Positions 44,360-54,823 of a DNA stretch of 64,000 nucleotides are shown here, one piece after another (the first letter of the stretch is position 1; every line of letters begins with the position of its first letter). The notes beneath the pieces are model-generated. The model saw nothing but the letters and a program-made list of their open reading frames with translations. It did not search any database and was not told the origin of the DNA. The stretch is from Rhodopseudomonas palustris HaA2 (GTDB lineage Bacteria; Pseudomonadota; Alphaproteobacteria; Rhizobiales; Xanthobacteraceae), in NCBI RefSeq assembly GCF_000013365.1, contig NC_007778.1, forward strand, positions 2,790,001 to 2,854,000, given 5' to 3'. Both the position numbers and the translations under genes were made by a program.

Positions 44360-46867
44360 CTATTGGCCGAAAACGCCGCTCGACGCGCCCGAAACGCTCT
44401 GTTGCATCGCGCCCATGCCGATGGTCCGAAGTCCGATCTGCAGCATGACCGAATGATTCAGCGTCGGCGTCGTTCCGTAGTTGGCGTACGAATAGCCGGT
44501 GACATAGTTCACGGCCATCACGAAACAGTCGTCCACGTAGCCGGCACCAACAATATATTGATTGATGCGGTTTGCCTCAAGGTCCCAGCGGGCGCCACCC
44601 GAGACGACCCAATTCGACGCCACCTTGATGGAACCGGTGGTGAGGATGCCCTGACGTCGCGTCAGAAATCCGAGGTCCGGTTGCGCCGCGTAGTTCCCGT
44701 AGATCACGCTGACGGACCAGCGATTGAACGACGCGCTGGCTTCGGCCTCGAAGCGGTTGACGTCGAGCGTCGCCTCGTCGAGTCGCGCACGTGTGGTGAA
44801 CTTGTAGGTCGAATTCGGCGAATATGAGACCCGGCCGACATAGTCGGAACGGGCTGTCGCGAGCCCCGAATCGAGACCGGTATTGGTGGTGTCCCTCACC
44901 GCGTAGGAGTTCTGCCCAAACAACTGATAGGACTGGCCGAACAGCACGTTGATCGCGCCACCGCGATCGAATTGCGTGGTCGCCTGGACGCCGACATTGG
45001 CGCGGCCGCCGCCTTCGACGCGATCGTAGCCGGAGAATTTGTCGACGCTGAACAGATTGCTGGTGTCGAACACCATGCTCTGCGCGTCCTCGTTCGGCAG
45101 TTTGCCCGCGTAGGTTTCGTTCGGACGAACGATGACCTGCGCGATCGGTTCGATCGTCGTGGTGCCCCAGGGCTGCACGTTGATGAAGGGGTAGCGATAT
45201 TCGAGACCGATGGTCGGCATCACCCGGAACGCCTGGGTGTCTCCGACAGGGAGATAGTTCGACACGCCGGGCTGATTCGAGACCGAGGAATCGATCGCGT
45301 CCATGCGGATCGATGCGAATGGGGTCCAGATCTGGCCGTAGGGGTCGGTGAACGACCGGCGCCATTGCGCCTCGGCCGTTGCACGCGTGTAGGTGCCCGG
45401 AATGCCGCGCAACAGGCAGCTCGACGGCATGCGCGCAGCCGGATCGGCCGATGTGTTCAGACAAAGGCTCGTCGTATTCGCGATCGTCGTGATCGGGTCG
45501 AACTGCGCCGTCTGGCGGGAGAGGCTGGTGAAGTTGGTCTTGAAGCTGACTTCGCCGCCGAAGATGTTGCGATCCAGAGTCTTCGAATAGTCCAGCACCG
45601 GGTGGATGACCGGAATCTGGCCCTGAATGTCAGCCGATGCCCAGCCGAGATAGTGAATCGCCCGCAAATCGAAATAGGAGCGGTTGCCGACGCCGCTCAG
45701 ATAGATCTGCGAGGTCGCTTCGGTGCTCTGGTTGAGGAAGCTGCCCCAACTGTCGCGATACTGCGCGAGCCTGTAGTCGAGGAAGAACGCACGGTCGGAC
45801 AGCAACACGCCTTCCCAGCCGAACACCCATTTGTCGTTCAGCGCGAATTCGCCTTTGGTGTCGACGCCGCCACGCAACGAGCGATTGCCCGGCGCGCTTC
45901 CGAACGCCGCGGGGTCGGACTGGCTGATGCCATAGGCGCGGATCTGATAGGCGCCGTCCATCAATCGCTGCCGGAACTCGCCTTGCATCAGCACGCCCTG
46001 CTTGGTCGTGATCCGGGGCGTCAGCGTGACGTCGTAATCCGGTGCGAGCGCCCAATAGAACGGGATTTCGAAGCCCATCCCGAAGGTCGTGTTGGTGGTG
46101 TAGAACGGCATCAGGAAGCCGGTCTTACGCTTCACCGTCGGATCGGGCGTCGAGAAATACGGCAGATAGGCCATCGGAACGCCGAAGAATTCGAGCTGGG
46201 CGTTCTCGAAATACAGCATTTTGTCGACTTGATCGTGGATGATCCGGGCGCCCTTGACCTGCCACAGCGGCGGCTTCTTCGGATCGTCCCGGCACGGCGC
46301 GCAGGCGGTGTACACGCCGTTCTGAAACACGTTGTAGTCGCCGTCGGTGCGATCGGCGCGCGACGCTGCGATACGGGTGTCTTCGGCGGTGTCGACGCGC
46401 AGCGAATCGACGAAACCGTCGCGGTAGTCGTCGCTCAGATCGAGCATATTGGCGTAGGTGATCTTGCCCGTCGCGTCCGTCATTCGGACGTTGCCTTCGG
46501 CGCGCAGACGCTTGGTGTTCTGGTCGTAGACCAGGCGGTCGGCTTCGACACTGGTTCCGTTGAAGAACATCTGGACGTTGCCGACGGCGGACACCCGCTG
46601 GTTGTTGTAGTCGTAGTTGACCTCTGTCGCCTGGACGAGCATCTGCCCGTCCGTCCCCGTCTGGGGCGGACGCGGCCGGGCCGGGCGCGGATTATAGGTG
46701 TAGCTCTGCGCTTCCGCCGACGAGATCGACGCGAGGTCGGCCGCGCCTGCCAGCAGCAGGGCAGCCAACGGAATCGCACAACTGGCCATGAGGGAGCGCT
46801 TGCTGCGCACGATGGTGCGGCGCGGCAAGGCGAACAGCTCGTCTCGGAGGGCGGCGATCATGGCCAC
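44360..46867 (-). CDS. lptD: LPS assembly outer membrane protein LptD
   Basis: 835 residues with a GTG start at 46867 that shares its first base with the lptG stop codon; GGAGG lies 7 bases upstream, ideal spacing. An ATG two codons in (46861) is the alternative. A signal sequence (MASCAIPLAALLLAGAADLAS ..., about 35 residues from the start) precedes an OstA-like beta-jellyroll (ATEVNYDYNNQRVSAVGNVQ) and a 26-strand barrel (GVGNRSYFDLRAIHYLGWAS, MFGFEIPF-type strands). It has two cysteines (CAPC) and a few more. LptD inserts LPS in the outer leaflet. Confidence 0.95.
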   Translation of the reverse strand: MAMIAALRDELFALPRRTIVRSKRSLMASCAIPLAALLLAGAADLASISSAEAQSYTYNPRPARPRPPQTGTDGQMLVQATEVNYDYNNQRVSAVGNVQMFFNGTSVEADRLVYDQNTKRLRAEGNVRMTDATGKITYANMLDLSDDYRDGFVDSLRVDTAEDTRIAASRADRTDGDYNVFQNGVYTACAPCRDDPKKPPLWQVKGARIIHDQVDKMLYFENAQLEFFGVPMAYLPYFSTPDPTVKRKTGFLMPFYTTNTTFGMGFEIPFYWALAPDYDVTLTPRITTKQGVLMQGEFRQRLMDGAYQIRAYGISQSDPAAFGSAPGNRSLRGGVDTKGEFALNDKWVFGWEGVLLSDRAFFLDYRLAQYRDSWGSFLNQSTEATSQIYLSGVGNRSYFDLRAIHYLGWASADIQGQIPVIHPVLDYSKTLDRNIFGGEVSFKTNFTSLSRQTAQFDPITTIANTTSLCLNTSADPAARMPSSCLLRGIPGTYTRATAEAQWRRSFTDPYGQIWTPFASIRMDAIDSSVSNQPGVSNYLPVGDTQAFRVMPTIGLEYRYPFINVQPWGTTTIEPIAQVIVRPNETYAGKLPNEDAQSMVFDTSNLFSVDKFSGYDRVEGGGRANVGVQATTQFDRGGAINVLFGQSYQLFGQNSYAVRDTTNTGLDSGLATARSDYVGRVSYSPNSTYKFTTRARLDEATLDVNRFEAEASASFNRWSVSVIYGNYAAQPDLGFLTRRQGILTTGSIKVASNWVVSGGARWDLEANRINQYIVGAGYVDDCFVMAVNYVTGYSYANYGTTPTLNHSVMLQIGLRTIGMGAMQQSVSGASSGVFGQ

Positions 46868-47952
46868 TACCCGTCCTCCTGGTACAGCAAAGCCAAAAAA
46901 CCAGCGAGGCCGCCCACACAGACGGGCAACCACGCTGCAGCAAGCGGATGCATCAACTCAGCCTTGCTCAAATCCTCAGTCACTTTCGACAGGATATAGA
47001 GCAGAAAGCCTGCCCCCACGCCACTCAAAACCATCTTTTGCACGCCGCCGAAACGGAAGAATCGCAAGCTGACAGAAGCAGCTAGCATCACCATCGCGGC
47101 CAGCAAAAACGGCTTTGCCAGCAGCTTGTGATACTGCAAACGATACCCCGCCGTCGCGAACCCGGAGCTCTCCGAGGCTTTGATGTAGGACGGGAGTTGC
47201 CAAAAAGACACACTTTCGGGCGTGGCGAAGCTGTTCCGAACCTGCGCGAGCGTCAGCGCGGTTGGCAGCCGCAGGGTCGCCTGCTCCTCCGGTGCGGAAT
47301 CGAGGGTGTATTTTCGAACGTCTTTCAACAGCCAGTAGCCGGGTTCGAGCACCGCCTCGCGGGCCTCGATTCGGTCCTTGAACTGAAAATCGGGCTCGAA
47401 CCGGAACACGCTAATTCCGCTCAGCACCGCTCCCTGCTGCTGGCTCCGCGCGGCATTGATGATCGACTGCCCCTCGGGACTGACCTGATTCATCCAGAAC
47501 CCGTTGGCATCCTGCAAACTGCCCGAGCCCTGGCCGAACAGTTCGGCCTCCATCTGCTTGGCGCGTTCCTGCATATAGGCCGACATCGGGTTGAAGACCG
47601 CGCTGGCGAACACGCCGAGCGCGAGCGCGCTCCACAGTGCCGGGGCGATGAACTGCCAGGCCGACAGCCCAGCCGCTCGCGCGATCACGAGCTCGAGTCG
47701 ACGCGACAGGGCGAGGTAGCAGGTCATGCCGCCGATCAGGATGCAGAACGGCAGCAGCCGTTCGAGCAACTGCGGCACCCGAAAGAACGAGGCCTGGGCG
47801 ATCACGAAGGCCGACACGGAGAGACCGCCGGCGCGACGCAACAGATCGATATAGTCGACGAACACCAGCAACACGAACAGGCCGAAGAACACGCCGAGAG
47901 CCGACGAGACGAACCGGGCAGCGAAATAGCGTCCGAGCGTGTTCAAGACCAT
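46867..47952 (-). CDS. lptG: LPS export ABC permease LptG
   Basis: 361 residues from the ATG at 47952; a GTG at 47961 could serve instead. YjgP/YjgQ family: VLNTLGRYFAARFVSSAL start, six transmembrane helices in two groups of three around a periplasmic jellyroll (residues about 130-265), and the C-terminal SGVGAGFLLYILSKVTEDLS. With LptF it takes LPS from the inner membrane, powered by LptB. Its stop codon runs into the lptD start. Confidence 0.95.
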   Translation of the reverse strand: MVLNTLGRYFAARFVSSALGVFFGLFVLLVFVDYIDLLRRAGGLSVSAFVIAQASFFRVPQLLERLLPFCILIGGMTCYLALSRRLELVIARAAGLSAWQFIAPALWSALALGVFASAVFNPMSAYMQERAKQMEAELFGQGSGSLQDANGFWMNQVSPEGQSIINAARSQQQGAVLSGISVFRFEPDFQFKDRIEAREAVLEPGYWLLKDVRKYTLDSAPEEQATLRLPTALTLAQVRNSFATPESVSFWQLPSYIKASESSGFATAGYRLQYHKLLAKPFLLAAMVMLAASVSLRFFRFGGVQKMVLSGVGAGFLLYILSKVTEDLSKAELMHPLAAAWLPVCVGGLAGFLALLYQEDG

Positions 47953-47965
47953 GGCGGGCACCGCA

Positions 47966-49132
47966 TCACGCCGGCATCGGCCGCCGGACCAGCCGGCTGA
48001 GCGAAGCGGTGAGGGCGTTGAACGCGTCGACCAAAAGGGTCGGCGGTTCGATCACCACGTTGCGCCGGATCAGCCAGACGCTGGCGGCAATTGCAACGGC
48101 GAGCAGCAGATATTGCAGGCCGGCGATATAAGGCGTGTGGTTGGCGACCACCGACAGCGCAAATCCCGCGAGCCTGACGACGAACGCGCACAGAACAGCG
48201 CCGATCATCGAGAAGTTTCGACTCTGGCGCGTGGTTCGCGGCATGCCCAAGAACGCGAACGTGACCGCTGCGAAGAAGAACGGATAGATCGGCGCCAGCA
48301 GGCGATCGTGCATCTCCGAGCGGAATTGGGTCGGCAATTGTGCCAGCAGAGGATCCTTCGGATCCGGCCAGATCAATTCCCACAGGTAATGCTCGCGAAT
48401 TCCATAGGCGACGTCGCGGGCTCGCGAGAATTTCGACATATCGAAGGCGTAGCGGCTGAAGGCGACCAGCGTCGGCTCCTGCTTTCCGCCCTGAAACCGC
48501 TCCAAATGGCCGTCCTCGAGCACGAGGAAGGAGCCATCCTTGTTCTTCAGCACCGTGCCGTGGTCGGCGATGATGCTGACGCGATCGGCGGGATCGCGGC
48601 GGTCATCGATGAACACACCGACGAGAAGCCCGCCCGCCTGCCGCTCGCGAACGCGGATCGTCAGATTTTGCTCGAGCTGCGCGAAGCGGCCCGGCTGCAG
48701 CACGTTGGCAAGCACGTCGGCGGTGATCTCGGCGTCCCACCGGGCGATGCGGCGCAACCCGTCCGGCGCGATATAAGAGCCGATCAGAGTGACGAGTGCA
48801 GCGACGAAGATCGTGGCATAGACGAACGGCCGAAACAGTCGCAGCGGTGACAGGCCGGCGGCGTTCATCACGATGATTTCGGAGTCGGTGGCGAGTCGGT
48901 TCAGCGTATGCGCCACCGCGATCATCAGCGCGATCGGGGCGATCACCAGGATCAGGACGGGCACCGCAAGGCCGGTCAGGCCGAGGAAGGTCACGATGGT
49001 CTGGCCCTGGCTGGTCATCAAATCGATGCCACGCAAAGCCTGGGTGATCCAGATCACGCCGGTGAGGCTGGCCATGACGACCGCGAACGACGTCAGAGTC
49101 GTGCGGAAAATATAGCTATCGATGGAGCCCAT
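47966..49132 (-). CDS. lptF: LPS export ABC permease LptF
   Basis: 388 residues, MGSIDSYIFRTTLTSFAVVM, of the same YjgP/YjgQ family: six membrane helices flank a periplasmic beta-jellyroll, with SSDEII-type DSEIIVMNAAGLSPLRLFRP near the second helix (the coupling region). It is first in the series lptF-lptG-lptD and divergent from pepA. Partner of LptG. Confidence 0.95.
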   Translation of the reverse strand: MGSIDSYIFRTTLTSFAVVMASLTGVIWITQALRGIDLMTSQGQTIVTFLGLTGLAVPVLILVIAPIALMIAVAHTLNRLATDSEIIVMNAAGLSPLRLFRPFVYATIFVAALVTLIGSYIAPDGLRRIARWDAEITADVLANVLQPGRFAQLEQNLTIRVRERQAGGLLVGVFIDDRRDPADRVSIIADHGTVLKNKDGSFLVLEDGHLERFQGGKQEPTLVAFSRYAFDMSKFSRARDVAYGIREHYLWELIWPDPKDPLLAQLPTQFRSEMHDRLLAPIYPFFFAAVTFAFLGMPRTTRQSRNFSMIGAVLCAFVVRLAGFALSVVANHTPYIAGLQYLLLAVAIAASVWLIRRNVVIEPPTLLVDAFNALTASLSRLVRRPMPA

Positions 49133-49535
49133 CGGCCGGCGAAATCCCCTGCGCCCAATTCGATCCCCGCCAGGATTCGATCCGAATCCTCCCCAGGCGG
49201 CGATCGTGCGGGCTGTCCCACGATCGCATTACCATCTGTCTGATCTGTCAACAAAATGGCTGACCGGCGGCGGCTTCCGGATATGGTTAATGTTGCCCGA
49301 GTGTACCCCGCTCGCCACGGTAGGGGGTCGTGAGAGGTGTTTTTGTACCGCTTATAAGTCCAGGGGAGATTGGGATCCGGCGAGCCGCCGGGACATATCG
49401 TCGATGCGTTCCACGGCGCCGGGATGCGGCGATCGCGATGCCGGCTTGACTTGACGACGCAGGGCACCAAAACAACAGGTTGCACCGCCTGCCGGATTCC
49501 GTCACTGCCCGACAGCCCCATTTGGAGGAATGCCC
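49133..49535. other. Divergent intergenic region lptF-pepA
   Basis: 403 bases with no supported gene. A TTGACA-type -35 faces lptF (complement of roughly 49241-49246) without a clear -10 at standard distance. CTTGACTTGACG near 49445 faces pepA. A TATAAG lies at about 49352. Holds the promoters of the LPS export operon and pepA-holC; nothing else seen. Confidence 0.4.
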
Positions 49536-51038
49536 ATGCCCGACGCCGTCAAGGTCGGCTTCGTCCCGTTTTCCGTTGCCGCGCGCGGCACGCTCGTTGT
49601 GCTTTGCGACGACGCGCTGAAATTCGGCCCGGCGACCAGCAAGGCGCTGGGGGTCGCGGTCAGCACGGTCAAACGGGCGGTGGCGGCGAGCCAGTTCAAG
49701 GGCAAGTCGGGCTCTGCGCTCGACCTGTTGGCGCCCGAGGGCCTCAAGGTCGGACGGCTGGTCGTGATCGGGACCGGGAAGGCGGCAGCACTCAAGGACT
49801 ACGACGTCCTCAAGCTCGGCGGCGCAATTGCGGGCAAGATCGGGGCAGGCGACACGGCCGTCACCGTGATCGCCGAGCTGCCGGGCGGCGCGATGAAGCC
49901 CGAGCAGGCCGCGGCGATCGCCTCCGGCATCCTGCTCCGGGCCTACAAGTTCGATCGCTACAAGACCAAGAAGAAGGACGATGACGCGAATGCGCTGAAC
50001 GCCAACGTGTCGATCGCTGTTGCGGACGCCGCCGCGGCGAAGAAGGCATTCGCGCCCGACAGTGCCGTCGTCGACGGTGTGATCCTGGCGCGCGAACTCG
50101 TCAACGAGCCGCCGAACGTGCTGTATCCGGAAGAATTCGCCAAGCGCGCGGCGCAGCTGAAGAAGCTCGGCGTCGACATCCAGATCCTCGACGTCAAGGC
50201 GATGACGCAACTCAAGATGGGCGCGCTGCTCGGGGTGTCGCAGGGCTCGGCGCATCCGGGCCGCACCGTGATCATGCGCTGGAACGGCGGCAAGCGCGGC
50301 GAACAGCCGGTCGCCTTCGTCGGCAAGGGCGTGTGCTTCGACACCGGCGGCATCTCGATCAAGCCGTCGGCCAGCATGGAAGACATGAAGGGCGACATGG
50401 GCGGCGCTGCCTGCGTCGTCGGCCTGATGCACGCGCTCGCCGCGCGCAAGGCCAAGGTCAATGTGATCGGCGCCATCGGTCTGGTGGAGAACATGCCGGA
50501 CGGCAACGCGCAGCGCCCTGGCGATATCGTGACCTCGATGTCGGGCCAGACCATCGAGATCATCAACACCGACGCCGAGGGCCGTCTCGTGCTCGCCGAC
50601 GTGCTCTGGTACGTGGCGCAGAAGCACAAGCCGAAATTCATGGTCGACCTCGCCACGCTGACCGGCGCCATCATGGTCGCGCTCGGCACCGATCACGCCG
50701 GCCTGTTCTCGAACAACGACGAACTCGCCGAACGGCTGACTGCGGTCGGTGTTTCGACCGGCGAGAAGGTGTGGCGGATGCCGCTCGGTCCGGAATACGA
50801 CAAGCAGATCGACTCGCAATTCGCCGACATGAAGAACACCGGTTCGCGCAACGGCGGCTCGATCACCGCGGCGCAGTTCCTGCAGCGCTTCGTCGACAAT
50901 ACGCCCTGGGCGCATCTCGACATCGCCGGCACGGCGATGGGCGCACCGAAGAACGACATCAACCAGAGCTGGGGTTCGGGCTACGGCGTGCGGCTCTTGA
51001 ACGCGCTCGTCGCGGAGTACTACGAAGCCAAGAAGTAA
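49536..51038 (+). CDS. pepA: Leucyl aminopeptidase (M17)
   Basis: 500 residues from the ATG at 49536, with GGAGG seven bases upstream. The M17 catalytic core is intact: [17 protein letters not shown] (metal Lys/Asp), [13 protein letters not shown], and [12 protein letters not shown]. Binds two metal ions; hexameric aminopeptidase, cytosolic. PepA can also bind DNA in some bacteria. holC follows 15 bases later, the same pairing as in E. coli. Confidence 0.96.
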
Positions 51039-51052
51039 TCCGATCCGATGCG

Positions 51053-51505
51053 ATGACCGAGGTCCTGTTCTATCACCTGCAGGGACGGACGATCGAGCAG
51101 GTGCTGCCGCCGTTGCTCGAGAAGTCGCTGGCGCGCGGCTGGCGGGTGGTGGTGCAGGCCGGCTCGGAGGAGCGCGCCGATACGCTCGACGCGCATCTGT
51201 GGACCTATCGTGACGATTCGTTTCTGCCGCACGCGACCTGGCGCGTGGCCGACGCGATGCATCAGCCTATCGTGCTGACAGCCGAAGAGAGCAATCCGAA
51301 CGCCGCCACCGTTCGGTTTCTGCTCGACAATGCGGCGTTGCCGGCCGACGCGGAAGGCTACGAGCGGATGGTGTTGCTGTTCGACGGCGACGATGAAGAC
51401 GCCGTCGGCATGGCGCGCGATATGTGGAAACAGAGCAAGTCGCGTGGCTTCGAGGTGACCTATTGGCAGGCCGATGCCGCCGGCCGATGGCAAAAGCGGG
51501 AATAG
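51053..51505 (+). CDS. holC: DNA polymerase III chi subunit
   Basis: 150 residues. Opens MTEVLFYHLQGRTIEQVLPP, with LLEKSLARGWRVVVQAGSEE and LDAHLWTYRDDSFLPHA, the chi fold and its RVADA segment. Chi links the clamp loader to single-strand binding protein. The pepA-holC order supports the call. Confidence 0.94.
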   Translation: MTEVLFYHLQGRTIEQVLPPLLEKSLARGWRVVVQAGSEERADTLDAHLWTYRDDSFLPHATWRVADAMHQPIVLTAEESNPNAATVRFLLDNAALPADAEGYERMVLLFDGDDEDAVGMARDMWKQSKSRGFEVTYWQADAAGRWQKRE

Positions 51506-51579
51506 CTGGGCGACGCCGTTAAGGTTATTCTGGTATCCTTGCAACTGCGCGGAGCCGGTCACGGTCGTGCCGTAAATCG

Positions 51580-52161
51580 ATGTTTGGACAGATGCTTACG
51601 CTGCGGGATGGGACCCAATCGATCGTGCAACACAAGCTTCCTTACAGGCCAGTCCTGCTCACCCTGGTGCTGGCGACCCCGCTGCTCGCCGGCTGTGCTG
51701 GCGGCTCGGACCTGCTGTCACGCGATGCCGACTGGTTTGCGCGGCCGGGCCGGGTTTTCATCAAGAACATCTCGATCGAGACGCCGCCGCTGACACCCGA
51801 CAAAGCGGTGACGGCGGAAGACCTGATCTCCGCCGACGGCATGTGTCCGGGCATGGCCCAGCCCGGCGCGGCCGACGCCAACGCCAACGCGCAGGGGGGC
51901 GACCCTGCCGCTTCGACGATGGCGCGTGGCGGCACGGTGGCGCTCGGCCACACCGAATGCGACGTCGCCCGCGGCGCCGGTGCGCCTGACGGCGTCAACC
52001 TCTCGACCAACGAGCGTGGCCAGCGCGTCGCACTGCTGACCTATTCGCGTGGTCCGCGCGCCGGAATCTATACCTTCACTGCAGGGCGGCTGACGTCGAT
52101 CGAACGCGCACCGGAGCCGGCGCCGCAACCGCGAGCCGCGAAGAAGCGCAGTAGGTCGTAG
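51580..52161 (+). CDS. Putative lipoprotein, hypothetical
   Basis: 193 residues. Lipobox LLAGC with Cys39 follows a hydrophobic stretch (PVLLTLVLATP), so likely a lipoprotein; an in-frame ATG at 51592 would still keep it. The mature part is Ala/Gly/Asn-rich with a recurring MCPGMAQPGAADAN, then GTVALGHTECDVARGAGAPD and RVALLTYSRGPRAGIYTF, resembling an uncharacterised alphaproteobacterial family with conserved Cys residues. It ends in a basic KKRSRS. Separate from holC by 75 bases. Function unknown. Confidence 0.75.
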   Translation: MFGQMLTLRDGTQSIVQHKLPYRPVLLTLVLATPLLAGCAGGSDLLSRDADWFARPGRVFIKNISIETPPLTPDKAVTAEDLISADGMCPGMAQPGAADANANAQGGDPAASTMARGGTVALGHTECDVARGAGAPDGVNLSTNERGQRVALLTYSRGPRAGIYTFTAGRLTSIERAPEPAPQPRAAKKRSRS

Positions 52162-52197
52162 CGGCGACGCTACCGCCACGGCCGTAAGCTTCGCGTC

Positions 52198-54075
52198 TCA
52201 GCCTTGCGCCTTGTCGTAGGCCGAGCTCGCGTCCAGCCATTGTTCCTCGGCCTTCTGCAGCGCAGCTTCGGCTTTCGCGCGCGCGCCGGAGAGCTGTGCG
52301 GCCTGTTTCGGATCGCGCGTGAACAGGTCCGGCAATGCAAGCGCTGCATCGATCTTGGCGATGATCGCGGTGATCCGCTCGATCTCGACTTCTGCGTCGG
52401 CGATCTGCTGCTTCAGCGGTACGCGCTTCTCCGACTTCTGACGTGGTTGCTTGGCGCCGGTTCCGTCCGCGGCTCGCTCCCTGGGCTCGCGCGAACCGCT
52501 GCGGGCGCCGCGTGACGACAACACGGCGCGGCGGTAGTCGTCGAGATCGCCGTCATAGGGCTTCACCTTGTGATCGGCGACCACCCACAATTGATCGGCG
52601 CAGGCGTCGATCAGGTAGCGATCGTGCGACACCATGATGACCGCGCCCGGAAAGTCGTTGATCGCCTCCGCCAGCGCCGCGCGGCTGTCGATGTCGAGAT
52701 GGTTGGTCGGCTCGTCGAGAATGATCATGTTCGGGCCGTAGAAGGTCGCGAGGCCCAACAGCAACCGCGCTTTTTCGCCGCCCGACAGACTCTTCACCAG
52801 GGTGTCGGCGGCCTTGCCGGAAAACCCGATCTGGCCGGCGCGGGCGCGGATCTTGCTCTCGGGCGCGTCCGGCATTAGCTTGCGGATGTGGTCGTAGGGC
52901 GAGCCATCCTCGTTGAGCTCGTCGAGCTGGTGCTGGGCGAAGTAAGCGACCGACAGCTTGTCGGCTCGCGTCACCGTCCCTGAGAACGGCGTCAGCCGAT
53001 CGGCCAGCAGCTTCACCAGCGTCGACTTGCCGTTGCCGTTGGCGCCGAGCAAAGCAATGCGGTCTTCGGTGTCGACGCGCAGCGTGACATGACGCAGCAC
53101 CGGGTGTTTGGGGTCGTAGCCGATCGAGACGTTGTCGGCGGCGATGATCGGCGGCGACAGCGTCTTCTCCGGCGCGGGAAAGACGATGTCGGGCACGTCG
53201 TCGCTCACCAGCCGCGTCACCGGCTTCATCTTCTCCAGCATCTTGACGCGCGACTGCGCCTGACGCGCTTTCGAGGCCTTGGCCTTGAAGCGGTCGACGA
53301 ATTCCTGCAGGTGCTTGCGCCGGGCTTCTTCCCGCTTGGCGTTCTTGGCGTCGAGCGCCTCCTTGTTGGCACGGAATTCCGCATAGGCCGAGTAGGTGCC
53401 GCGGAAATGCACCAGCCGGCCGCGATCGAGATGCAAGATCTCGTTCACCGAGGTGTCGAGCAAATCGCGGTCGTGGCTGATCACGATCACCGTGCGCGGA
53501 TAGTTGGCGAGGTGATCCTCGAGCCACAGCGTGCCTTCGAGATCGAGATAGTTGGTCGGCTCGTCGAGCAGCAGCAGATCGGGCGCTGCGAACAGCGTCG
53601 CCGCAAGCGCCACCCGCATCCGCCAGCCGCCGGAGAATTCCGAACAGGAGCGCGCCTGGTCCGCCGCGGAAAAGCCGAGGCCGCTGAGAATGGCGGCGGC
53701 GCGCGCCGGGGCCGAATGCGCGTCGATGTCGACCAGCCGGGTCTGGATGTCGGCGATGCGATGCGGATCGTGCGCGGTCTCCGCCTCCGCGAGCAGGGCG
53801 TCGCGCTCCAAATCCGCCTTGAGCACCACTTCGAGCAGGGTCTCGGGCCCGTTGGGCGCTTCCTGCGCGAGGCTGCCGACGCGCCAGCGCGGCGGCATGG
53901 TGATGCGCCCGGTCTCGGTCGCGAGCTCGCCGCGGATGGCGTGAAACAGCGTCGACTTGCCGGCGCCGTTGCGGCCGATGAAGCCGACCCGGGCACCCGG
54001 CGCGATCTGCACCGTGCTCTGGTCGATCAGCAGCCGTCCCGCGATCCGGACCGATATGTCGGACAAAGTGAGCAT
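52198..54075 (-). CDS. ABC-F family ATP-binding protein
   Basis: 625 residues with two ABC domains: Walker [12 protein letters not shown] (about 34-44) and [14 protein letters not shown], signatures [12 protein letters not shown] and [12 protein letters not shown], and Walker [14 protein letters not shown] and [13 protein letters not shown]. No membrane helices, so a soluble ABC-F protein acting on ribosomes (EttA/Uup group). The inter-domain helical arm (residues about 220-300) and a C-terminal coiled coil of about 95 residues (basic, then [18 protein letters not shown]) are present, like Uup. It is convergent with the lipoprotein gene and divergent from ndk. Confidence 0.93.
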   Translation of the reverse strand: MLTLSDISVRIAGRLLIDQSTVQIAPGARVGFIGRNGAGKSTLFHAIRGELATETGRITMPPRWRVGSLAQEAPNGPETLLEVVLKADLERDALLAEAETAHDPHRIADIQTRLVDIDAHSAPARAAAILSGLGFSAADQARSCSEFSGGWRMRVALAATLFAAPDLLLLDEPTNYLDLEGTLWLEDHLANYPRTVIVISHDRDLLDTSVNEILHLDRGRLVHFRGTYSAYAEFRANKEALDAKNAKREEARRKHLQEFVDRFKAKASKARQAQSRVKMLEKMKPVTRLVSDDVPDIVFPAPEKTLSPPIIAADNVSIGYDPKHPVLRHVTLRVDTEDRIALLGANGNGKSTLVKLLADRLTPFSGTVTRADKLSVAYFAQHQLDELNEDGSPYDHIRKLMPDAPESKIRARAGQIGFSGKAADTLVKSLSGGEKARLLLGLATFYGPNMIILDEPTNHLDIDSRAALAEAINDFPGAVIMVSHDRYLIDACADQLWVVADHKVKPYDGDLDDYRRAVLSSRGARSGSREPRERAADGTGAKQPRQKSEKRVPLKQQIADAEVEIERITAIIAKIDAALALPDLFTRDPKQAAQLSGARAKAEAALQKAEEQWLDASSAYDKAQG

Positions 54076-54251
54076 GGCGCGTTTTGACCGGGACGGGCCT
54101 CAAAGGCAACCGGGATCAGGGCGATTGTGATCGGCCGCACGCGCGACAGGTGGGGAGGGCGGCGTTCGTCTGGTGGCGCGGCTTGCCGTGCCGCGGCGGC
54201 GCCGATATAAGCGCGCAACTCTCCCGCCCCAAGCGTTTCAAGGACATTTCC

Positions 54252-54674
54252 ATGGCTGTTCAACGAACTTTCTCGATCCTCAAGCCCGATGCGACCGAGC
54301 GCAACATCACCGGCGCGATCAATGCCCTGATCGAGAAGGCCGGCCTGCGCATCGTGGCGCAGAAGCGGATTCACATGACCCGCGGCCAGGCCGAGACCTT
54401 CTATGCGGTCCACAAGGAACGCCCGTTCTTCGGCGAACTGGTCGACTTCATGACCTCGGGCCCGGTCGTCGTGCAGGTGCTCGAAGGCGAGGGGGCGATT
54501 GCGAAGTATCGCGACGTGATGGGCGCGACCGATCCGTCGAAGGCCGCGGACGGCACCATCCGCAAGCTGCATGCCAAATCGATCGGCGAAAACTCGGTGC
54601 ACGGTTCGGATGCGCCGGAGACCGCTGCCATCGAGATCGCGCAGTTCTTCGCCGGCAACGAAATCGTCGGCTGA
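54252..54674 (+). CDS. ndk: Nucleoside diphosphate kinase
   Basis: 140 residues. [17 protein letters not shown] start, the phospho-histidine motif near [19 protein letters not shown] (the His in SxHGSD), and [15 protein letters not shown]. It transfers phosphate to NDPs. Single gene; a hairpin follows the stop. Confidence 0.98.
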   Translation: MAVQRTFSILKPDATERNITGAINALIEKAGLRIVAQKRIHMTRGQAETFYAVHKERPFFGELVDFMTSGPVVVQVLEGEGAIAKYRDVMGATDPSKAADGTIRKLHAKSIGENSVHGSDAPETAAIEIAQFFAGNEIVG

Positions 54675-54687
54675 GCCCCGCACCACA

Positions 54688-54727
54688 CCACGTCCGCGGA
54701 CCGCTGATCGGGCGGCCGCGGTCGTGG
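54688..54727 (+). terminator. Hairpin downstream of ndk
   Basis: CCACGTCCGCGG (54688-54699) pairs with CCGCGGTCGTGG (54716-54727), one mismatch, 16-base loop. No T tract, so termination is uncertain. Confidence 0.35.
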
Positions 54728-54823
54728 CAATCGGGTCGGCCTTGCTGAGCGGGGGACCCGTCCTCGCTGTGCCGTCCCTGTTCCGGAGGGCGTCTCCGCA
54801 CCTGGTCGGTGCGGGACGGAGCC

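Noticed and set aside
49160-49195. Possible tRNA T-arm (GGATTCGATCC)
   Set aside because: No acceptor, D or anticodon arms around it; no tRNA is found in the window.
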